Shown here: positions 55,028 through 61,204 of the stretch, piece by piece
How positions within the stretch are numbered: position 1 is the stretch's first letter
Layout: every line of letters starts with the position of its first letter
DNA from: Streptomyces sp. 2114.4
GTDB lineage: Bacteria; Actinomycetota; Actinomycetes; Streptomycetales; Streptomycetaceae
Reading direction: 5' to 3'
Assembly: GCF_900187385.1 (NCBI RefSeq)
Contig: NZ_FYEY01000001.1
Span: forward strand, 4,836,001-4,900,000
DNA: 64,000 bases
Position numbers and translations under genes: made by a program
Notes under the pieces: model-generated
The model's database searches: none
What the model was told of the DNA's origin: nothing
The model's input: only the letters and a program-made list of their open reading frames with translations

Positions 55028-56092
55028 ATGATGACCGGCAGGGCGAACGGGGCGGGGTGCGGAGCAAGGGGAGAGGCGGGGGTGGCGGCTGCCGCGCAGG
55101 CGCCGCCACCGCCGCCACCGCCGGATGCGGCGGTTCTCGCGGAGGGCCTGGAGAAGCGGTACGGCGACAAGCGGGCCCTGGACGGCCTCGATCTCACCGT
55201 CCACCGCGGCACGGTGCACGGCCTGCTCGGACCGAACGGCGCGGGCAAGACCACGGTCGTCCGCATCCTGGCCACCCTGCTGCGGCCGGACGGCGGACGG
55301 GCGAGGGTCGCCGGACACGAGGTGGCGCGGTCGCCGCAGCAGGTGCGCGCCAGGATTGGACTGGCAGGTCAATATGCCGCCGTGGACGGCGTACTGACCG
55401 GACGTCAGAACCTGGAGATGTTCGGCAGGCTCTTCCACCTGGGCGCCCGCCGGGCGCGGATGCGGGCGGCGGAGCTGCTGGACCAGTTCGGGCTGGGTGA
55501 CGCGGGCGGGAAGCCGGCCCGGACCTACAGCGGCGGGATGCGCCGCCGCCTCGACCTCGCCGCGAGCCTGATCCTCGCACCCGACGTGCTCTTCCTGGAC
55601 GAGCCGACCACCGGCCTCGACCCGCGCGGCCGCAACGAGGTCTGGGAGGCGGTCCGCGAGCTCGCCGCGACCGGCACCACCGTGCTGCTGACCACCCAAT
55701 ACCTCGACGAGGCGGACCAGTTGGCCGATCGGATCTCCGTCATCGAACACGGGCGGACGATCGCCGACGGTACGCCCGCCGAGCTGAAGCGGCAGGTCGG
55801 CGGTGAGCGCCTGCAGGTGGTGCTGCGCGAGCCGGCCGGCCTCCCGCACGCGGTGCGGGCCGTGGCACGGGTCGCCGCGAACGGCGTACCGCCCACGACG
55901 GACGAGGCGGAGCGGCGGGTCGGCGCCCCGGTGACGGAAGGCGTCGCGGCACTGACCGAGGTCGCGCGCACCCTGCAGGACGAGGGCATCGGGGTCGAGG
56001 ACATCGGGCTGCGGCGCCCGACGCTCGATGAGGTCTTTCTGCGCCTCACCGGGCGCGGTACGGCCGAGGCCGGGACGGAGGTGGCCGCGTGA
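55028..56092 (+). CDS. ABC exporter ATPase, DrrA type
   Basis: A 354-residue ATPase. After a 40-residue Ala/Pro start with seven consecutive Pro come Walker A GLLGPNGAGKTTVVRILATL, Q-loop GLAGQYAAVDGVLTGRQNLE, signature TYSGGMRRRLDLAASLILAP, Walker B VLFLDEPTTGLDPRGRNEVW and the H-loop position read TTQYLDEADQLADR, with Gln in place of the usual His, as in DrrA-type daunorubicin ATPases. The C-terminal 90 residues are the DrrA-type extension. ATG at 55028 follows GGAGGGGGTTCG. It overlaps the permease gene (GTGA). Confidence 0.92.
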   Translation: MMTGRANGAGCGARGEAGVAAAAQAPPPPPPPDAAVLAEGLEKRYGDKRALDGLDLTVHRGTVHGLLGPNGAGKTTVVRILATLLRPDGGRARVAGHEVARSPQQVRARIGLAGQYAAVDGVLTGRQNLEMFGRLFHLGARRARMRAAELLDQFGLGDAGGKPARTYSGGMRRRLDLAASLILAPDVLFLDEPTTGLDPRGRNEVWEAVRELAATGTTVLLTTQYLDEADQLADRISVIEHGRTIADGTPAELKRQVGGERLQVVLREPAGLPHAVRAVARVAANGVPPTTDEAERRVGAPVTEGVAALTEVARTLQDEGIGVEDIGLRRPTLDEVFLRLTGRGTAEAGTEVAA

Positions 56093-56961
56093 GCACCGGC
56101 ACCGTTCTGCCCATCCCGCACGACGACGGCCCCGCCCCGTGGGGGCCGGCCGGTGCGGACGACGGCCCCGCGCGCCGTCTCTACTGGGCCTTCGCCGACT
56201 GCCTGACCATCGTCCGCCGGGATCTGACCCACCTCGTCCGGCAGCCCGTGATCATCGCCTGGCAGCTGGGCTTCCCGATCGTCTCCGTGCTGCTCTTCGT
56301 CTATGTCTTCGGCAGCGCGATGAACGTCGGCGGCGGGGTGGACTACCCGACGTTCGCGATGCCCGGCATCTTCGCGATGACGATCTCCTTCGGTTTCATG
56401 AACACCGCGGTGGCGATCGTCGTCGACCGGGACCATGGGGTCACCGACCGGTTCCGCTCCCTGCCGATGGCGACGTCCGCCGTGGTCAGCGGGCGCGGGG
56501 TCGCGGATGTGATCGGTGCGGCCGTCGACCTCGTGGTGCTGGCCGCCATCGCCGTGGTCGTCGGCTGGCGCTCCCACGGCAGCCCGGCCGCCACCCTCGC
56601 CGCCTTCGGTCTGCTGCTGCTCCTGCGCTTCGCCCTCACCTGGATCGGGGTCTGGCTCGGACTCCTGGCGCCCAACCAGGAATCGGCCGGCGGCCTTTAC
56701 GCCGTTGCCTTCCCCTTCGGCATGATCTCCAGCGTGTTCACCCCGCCGTCGATGATGCCGGACTGGCTGGGCACCATCGCCATGTGGAACCCGGTCTCCT
56801 CCACGGCCGGCGCCATCCGGGAGCTCTTCGGCAACCCGGCCACCGTGGGCGGCAGTTGGGTCGAACAGCATGCGGTGCTGATGGCGGTGCTCTGGCCGGT
56901 CGTCCTCACCGCGGTCTTCCTGCCGCTGGCGGTACGGCGCTTCCGGCGGCTGAGCCGCTGA
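56089..56961 (+). CDS. ABC exporter permease, DrrB/ABC-2 type
   Basis: A 290-residue membrane subunit with six TM helices of the ABC-2 fold (IIAWQLGFPIVSVLLFVYVF, YPTFAMPGIFAMTISFGFMN, DVIGAAVDLVVLAAIAVVVG, GLLLLLRFALTWIGVWLGLL and others). FAMPGIFAMTISFGFMNTAV and DRDHGVTDRFRSLPMATSAV are DrrB hallmarks. It forms the pore for the ATPase encoded just upstream and probably exports a drug or secondary metabolite. GTG at 56089 overlaps the previous stop. The region after its stop is a run of degenerate TGAGCCG repeats. Confidence 0.92.
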   Translation: MSTGTVLPIPHDDGPAPWGPAGADDGPARRLYWAFADCLTIVRRDLTHLVRQPVIIAWQLGFPIVSVLLFVYVFGSAMNVGGGVDYPTFAMPGIFAMTISFGFMNTAVAIVVDRDHGVTDRFRSLPMATSAVVSGRGVADVIGAAVDLVVLAAIAVVVGWRSHGSPAATLAAFGLLLLLRFALTWIGVWLGLLAPNQESAGGLYAVAFPFGMISSVFTPPSMMPDWLGTIAMWNPVSSTAGAIRELFGNPATVGGSWVEQHAVLMAVLWPVVLTAVFLPLAVRRFRRLSR

Positions 56962-56988
56962 GCCGATGAGCCGCTTGGCCATTGAGCT

Positions 56989-57026
56989 GCCGAGCCACTG
57001 AGTTGCCGAGCCACTGAGTTGCCGAG
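56989..57026. repeat. 16-bp tandem repeat after the exporter operon
   Basis: GCCGAGCCACTGAGTT occurs at 56989-57004 and 57005-57020, then breaks off in GCCGAG. It grades out of a looser TGAGCCGCT/TGAGCCGAT run that begins at the permease stop. Confidence 0.7.
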
Positions 57027-57065
57027 CTGCCGGGCCGTCGGGCGTGGACCGGTACCGGGCAGCGC

Positions 57066-57097
57066 ACGGGCCCCGGCGGTTGCCCGCCGGGGCCCGT
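57066..57097. terminator. 14-bp perfect-stem bidirectional terminator
   Basis: ACGGGCCCCGGCGG (57066-57079), loop TTGC, CCGCCGGGGCCCGT (57084-57097). It lies between the converging exporter permease and serC stops. It is the clearest terminator in the window. Confidence 0.8.
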
Positions 57098-57122
57098 GGT
57101 GGTGCGCGGTGCCGTCAGCCGG

Positions 57123-58241
57123 TCACAGCTTGCCGATCACATGGTCGATGCAGGCCGTCAGGGCCTCGACGTCCGACGGGTCGATCGCCGGGAACATCGC
57201 GATCCGCAGCTGGTTGCGGCCGAGCTTGCGGTACGGCTCGGTGTCGACGATGCCGTTGGCGCGCAGGGCCTTGGCGACGGCCGCGGCGTCGATGTCGTCG
57301 TCGAAGTCGATGGTGCCGATGACCTGCGAACGCTTGGCCGGGTCGGTGACGAACGGGGTGGCGTACTTGGAGTCCTCGGCCCAGCCGTAGAGGGTGCGCG
57401 AGGAGGTGGCGGTGCGGCGGACCGCCCAGTCCAGGCCGCCCTGGCCATTGATCCACTCCAGCTGCTCGTTGAGCAGGAAGAGGGTGGAGAGCGCCGGGGT
57501 GTTGTACGTCTGGTTCTTGAGGGAGTTGTCGATCGCCGTGGGCAGCGAGAAGAACTCCGGGATGTGGCGGCCGGACGCGTGGATGGCGCGGGCGCGCTCC
57601 AGGGCGGCGGGGGAGAAGGCCGCCAGCCACAGACCGCCGTCGGAGGCGAACGACTTCTGCGGGGCGAAGTAGTAGACGTCGGTCTCGGCGATGTCCACGG
57701 GCAGGCCGCCGGCGCCGGACGTGGCGTCGACCAGGACCAGCGCGCCCTCGTCCGCGCCCGCGACCCGCTTGATGGGGGCGGCGACACCGGTCGAGGTCTC
57801 GTTGTGGGTGAAACCGTAGACGTCCACGCCCGCTTCCGCCTCCGGGTCCGGGTGGCTGCCCGGGTCGGCGGAGAGGACGGTGGGCTCGTCCAGCCACGGC
57901 GCCAGCTTGGCGGCCTTGGCGAACTTCGAGGAGAACTCACCGAAGCTGAGGTGCTGGGACTTGCGCTCGATCAGGCCGTGCGTCGCGATGTCCCAGAACG
58001 CGGTGGAGCCGCCGTTGCCGAGCACGACCTCGTAGCCCTCGGGGAGCTGGAAGAGGTCGCGTACGCCGTCGCGCACCTTGCCGACCAGGTTCTTGACCGG
58101 GGCCTGGCGGTGGGACGTGCCGAGAAGGGAGCTACCGGTGGCGGCGAGGGCGCCGAGCGCCTCCGTACGCACCTTGGAGGGGCCCGCGCCGAAGCGTCCG
58201 TCGGCGGGCTTGATGTCAGCGGGGATCTGGATATCAGCCAC
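57123..58241 (-). CDS. serC: Phosphoserine aminotransferase
   Basis: A 372-residue PLP enzyme of the actinobacterial SerC group; it converts 3-phosphohydroxypyruvate and glutamate to phosphoserine in serine synthesis. DGRFGAGPSKVRTEALGALA is the family start; VVLGNGGSTAFWDIATHGLI binds the cofactor phosphate; DVYGFTHNETSTGV and LVLVDATSGAGGLPVDIAET precede the PLP-lysine motif YYFAPQKSFASDGG. IVDTEPYRKLGRNQLRIAMF is the substrate-binding end. GTG at 58241 (MADIQIPADIKP). It is a single gene in front of a strong terminator. Confidence 0.95.
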   Translation of the reverse strand: MADIQIPADIKPADGRFGAGPSKVRTEALGALAATGSSLLGTSHRQAPVKNLVGKVRDGVRDLFQLPEGYEVVLGNGGSTAFWDIATHGLIERKSQHLSFGEFSSKFAKAAKLAPWLDEPTVLSADPGSHPDPEAEAGVDVYGFTHNETSTGVAAPIKRVAGADEGALVLVDATSGAGGLPVDIAETDVYYFAPQKSFASDGGLWLAAFSPAALERARAIHASGRHIPEFFSLPTAIDNSLKNQTYNTPALSTLFLLNEQLEWINGQGGLDWAVRRTATSSRTLYGWAEDSKYATPFVTDPAKRSQVIGTIDFDDDIDAAAVAKALRANGIVDTEPYRKLGRNQLRIAMFPAIDPSDVEALTACIDHVIGKL

Positions 58242-58398
58242 GGGGCGAAGCCTAATCCGTTGTGCTGCGGGGTTCGGCGGCACGTCCAGCGGATGAGATG
58301 CCGGGTGCTCGTACGGTGGACGGTTTCGGAGGGGGCCGGAGGGAGGCCGGACGGGGGGCCGGCAGGGCGGGGCGACACCCGGTCGGGGGCTCGGGGAG

Positions 58399-59442
58399 CT
58401 ACCCGGTGGTGGGGCGCTCGGGCCGGCCGGGGCGGTCGTCCGCGTAGACGGCGGTGAGGGCGGCCGCGGCCTCGGCCAGCACCCGGCGGGCCTCGGGCGG
58501 GGCGAGCACTTCGAGGGAGTCGCCGAACTGGAGCAGTTGACGGACGGCGCCGATGACCGGGTAGGCCAGCTCGATGACGGCCCAGTCGGATTCGGTGTTC
58601 CCACCGGTCTCCGTTTCCTTGCCGTTCCCGGTGCCCTCGCCGTCACCCGTACGGGGTGGTCCGGTCAGCGCCGCGCTCAGGATCCGTACGGCGAGGTCGA
58701 GGCGGTTGCGGCGGATCCGGGCGGTCACCCTGACCTCGGCGGGCCGGTCCTCGACCTGGCGCCGCAGCTGTTGCCACACCCCGGCGAGGCCGACTCCCGC
58801 GCGGCGCCGTACCGGGGCGTCGGTGAGGGTCGCCGAGGCCACCCGGTCGGCGCGGAAGAGCTGGGGCCGGCCGCGCCGGTCCGCGACGAGGTACCAGGTG
58901 CCGGCCTTGGCGACCAGCCCGTACGGGTCGACGGTGTAGGTCCGCAGCCGGGTCTCGCCGCTGTGGCGGTAACGGATGCGCAGCCGGCGGTCGGTGAAGA
59001 CGGCGGTGTGGAGTTCGTCCAGGTCGACGACGGGGCGCGGGCCGCTCATCCACTTGTCGGGGTCGACCAGGATGCGGCTGCCGGCCAGCTCCGCGGCCGG
59101 GCGGTGCGGGGCGGGCAGCGCCGCCATCACCTTGCGCAGCGCCGAGCCCAGCGCCTCGTCCAGGCCGAGGGCGGTGTGTGCGCCCTGCGCGGCCAGGATG
59201 AACAGGGCGCGGGCCTCGTCGGTGGTCATCCCCGTGACATCCGTACGGAAGCCGGGCAGCAGCGCGATCCCGCCGTGCCGGCCGCGTTCGGCATAGACCG
59301 GCACCCCGGCCGCCGACAGCGATTCGACATCGCGGTAGACGGTCCGGGTGGAGACCTCCAGCCGCTCGGCGAGCTCCGCGGCCGGCACTCGGCCCCGGGT
59401 CTGGAGGAGCAGCAGGATCGAGAGCAGCCGGTCCGATTTCAC
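58399..59442 (-). CDS. WYL-domain transcriptional regulator with HTH_11
   Basis: A 347-residue YafY-type regulator. Residues 1-60 are the winged HTH (DRLLSILLLLQTRGRVPAAE, LAERLEVSTRTVYRDVESLS). The WYL domain follows at about 140-210 (LRIRYRHSGETRLRTYTVDP, YGLVAKAGTWYLVADRRGRP), and the C-terminal WCX domain after it. A Gly/Glu/Thr insert (TGDGEGTGNGKETETGG) interrupts the last domain. WYL domains bind nucleic acids or small ligands. It diverges from a BBE-type flavoprotein gene which it probably controls. ATG at 59442. Confidence 0.88.
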   Translation of the reverse strand: MKSDRLLSILLLLQTRGRVPAAELAERLEVSTRTVYRDVESLSAAGVPVYAERGRHGGIALLPGFRTDVTGMTTDEARALFILAAQGAHTALGLDEALGSALRKVMAALPAPHRPAAELAGSRILVDPDKWMSGPRPVVDLDELHTAVFTDRRLRIRYRHSGETRLRTYTVDPYGLVAKAGTWYLVADRRGRPQLFRADRVASATLTDAPVRRRAGVGLAGVWQQLRRQVEDRPAEVRVTARIRRNRLDLAVRILSAALTGPPRTGDGEGTGNGKETETGGNTESDWAVIELAYPVIGAVRQLLQFGDSLEVLAPPEARRVLAEAAAALTAVYADDRPGRPERPTTG

Positions 59443-59457
59443 AGGCGACGTTATATA

Positions 59458-59472
59458 TGACGGCGGGTGTCA
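59458..59472. promoter_or_regulatory. Dyad between the WYL regulator and flavoprotein genes
   Basis: TGAC-GGCGGGT-GTCA is a 15-bp dyad directly following an AT-rich hexamer TTATATA that looks like a -10 element. The intergenic gap is only 54 bp, so one bound protein could block both promoters. Confidence 0.45.
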
Positions 59473-59496
59473 AGTTATCGCGGCAGGGTGCGCGGC

Positions 59497-61086
59497 ATGG
59501 AGATCAACGACCCCGCACGGACGCACCACGCCGCCCCCCACGCTGACGGCGACATCCACGGCCACGCCCACGCCGACGTCCAGGCCCACGCCAACGCTCA
59601 CACACTCGACCCCGCCGCCCTCCCCGCCCTGGTCCGGGAGACCCGGGGCCCCGTCCTCGTCCCCGGTGACGACGGCTATGACGCCGAACGGTCCGGGTTC
59701 CAGCGGGCGTACCGGCACCGGCCCGCCGTGATCGTCGGCGCGGAGTGCGCCGGGGACGTCGTCGCCGCGGTGCGCTTCGCCCGCGCGCAGGGCCTGCCGG
59801 TCGCCGTCCAGGCCACCGGGCACGGGCTGTCCGCGGCCACCGACGGCGGGCTGCTGATCAGCACCCGGCGGATGACCGGGGTGCGGGTGGACGCGGCGGC
59901 CGGCACCGCGCGGGTCGAGGCGGGCGCCGTCTGGGGGCAGGTCGTCGAGGCGGCGGCCCCCTACGGGCTCGCGCCGCTCAACGGCTCCTCCCCGGGCGTC
60001 GGCGTCATCTCGTACACCCTCGGGGGCGGCGTCGGGGTGCTGGCCCGGACGTATGGCTTCGCCGCCGATCACGTGCGGTCCGTCGACCTGGTCACCGCCG
60101 ACGCCCGGCTGCGGCACGTCACCGCAAAGACCGATCCCGGGCTGTTCCGGGCGCTGCTCGGCGGCGGCCACGGCCTGGGGGTGGTGACCGCGATGGAGTT
60201 CGGGCTGGTGCCGGTGGCGCGGCTGTACGGCGGGCAGCTGGTGTTCGGCGGCGAACAGATCGACGCGGCGCTGGCGGCGTATCTGGACTGGACCGCGACC
60301 GTCCCGGACGAGCTGACGTCGTCGCTCGCGCTGATCGCGTACCCGGACCTCCCGCAGCTGCCCGACGCGCTGCGCGGCCGCTACCTCGCGCATATCCGCA
60401 TCGCCTATACGGGCAGCGCCGCGGAGGGCGAGCGGCTGGTGGCGCCGCTGCGGGCGGTGGGGCCGCGGGTGAGTGACGACCTGCGCGAGATGCCGTACGC
60501 CGAGTCGCACACCATTCACCGCGATCCGAGCGATCCACATGCCTACGACGGTGACAACGCGCTGCTCAGCGGCCTGGACGCGGCCGCGCTGCAGCGGGTG
60601 GCGGCGCTGACCGGACCGGCCGCCCCGGTCATGTGCGTGGTCCAGCTCAACCATCTCGGGGGCGCGATGGCGAAGCCGGGCGGGCCGGATGGGGCGGCCG
60701 GTTCCGTCGGCCACCGGGACGCCCGGTTCGCCCTGCGGCTGCTGTCGCCGCTGACCGAGCGGGCGGAGGAGAGCCCCGGCGCCCCCGATACGCGGTGCTC
60801 CGACGGACGGCCCGATGCCGCCCTCGCGACCGTACGGGGGCTGCACGCCGAGGCGCTGGCGGCCGTCGCGCCCTGGCGGCTCGGCCGGAGCGTGAACTTC
60901 CTCTTCGGCGGGCACGGGGAGCGGCCGGACGCCGAAGAGGTGGCGCGCAGTGTGCACGAGGCCGACGCGCACCGGCGGCTGGCCGGGCTCAAGGCCCGCC
61001 ATGACCCGGCGAACGTCTTTCGTTTCCACCCGGCCGGGGCGCTTACGGCGGGCCGGACGCCGGTCGCCGCTTCCCTCTCCGGCTGA
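59497..61086 (+). CDS. FAD-linked oxidoreductase, BBE / berberine-bridge type
   Basis: A 529-residue flavoprotein. After a His/Ala/Asp-rich start (HADGDIHGHAHADVQAHANA) comes the FAD-binding domain: RHRPAVIVGAECAGDVVAAV, LPVAVQATGHGLSAATDGGL (site of the His that can link to FAD), and GVGVISYTLGGGVGVLARTY. The C-terminal BBE element is NFLFGGHGE followed by RLAGLKARHDPANVFRFHP. Such enzymes oxidise sugars or alkaloid-like metabolites. The second Cys site of bicovalent members is not evident. ATG at 59497; a GTG 30 bp upstream is the alternative. The WYL regulator diverges from it. Confidence 0.87.
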   Translation: MEINDPARTHHAAPHADGDIHGHAHADVQAHANAHTLDPAALPALVRETRGPVLVPGDDGYDAERSGFQRAYRHRPAVIVGAECAGDVVAAVRFARAQGLPVAVQATGHGLSAATDGGLLISTRRMTGVRVDAAAGTARVEAGAVWGQVVEAAAPYGLAPLNGSSPGVGVISYTLGGGVGVLARTYGFAADHVRSVDLVTADARLRHVTAKTDPGLFRALLGGGHGLGVVTAMEFGLVPVARLYGGQLVFGGEQIDAALAAYLDWTATVPDELTSSLALIAYPDLPQLPDALRGRYLAHIRIAYTGSAAEGERLVAPLRAVGPRVSDDLREMPYAESHTIHRDPSDPHAYDGDNALLSGLDAAALQRVAALTGPAAPVMCVVQLNHLGGAMAKPGGPDGAAGSVGHRDARFALRLLSPLTERAEESPGAPDTRCSDGRPDAALATVRGLHAEALAAVAPWRLGRSVNFLFGGHGERPDAEEVARSVHEADAHRRLAGLKARHDPANVFRFHPAGALTAGRTPVAASLSG

Positions 61087-61204
61087 GGTCCGCGACGCGT
61101 CCCGCCCGCCGGCCGCGACTCACCTCTCCCGCCCGCCGCGACCCGCCCCGAGGATCGGCCCCGCCGACCGCCCATGAACCCGCTCCAGTGGGCAGGCTGG
61201 AGAC

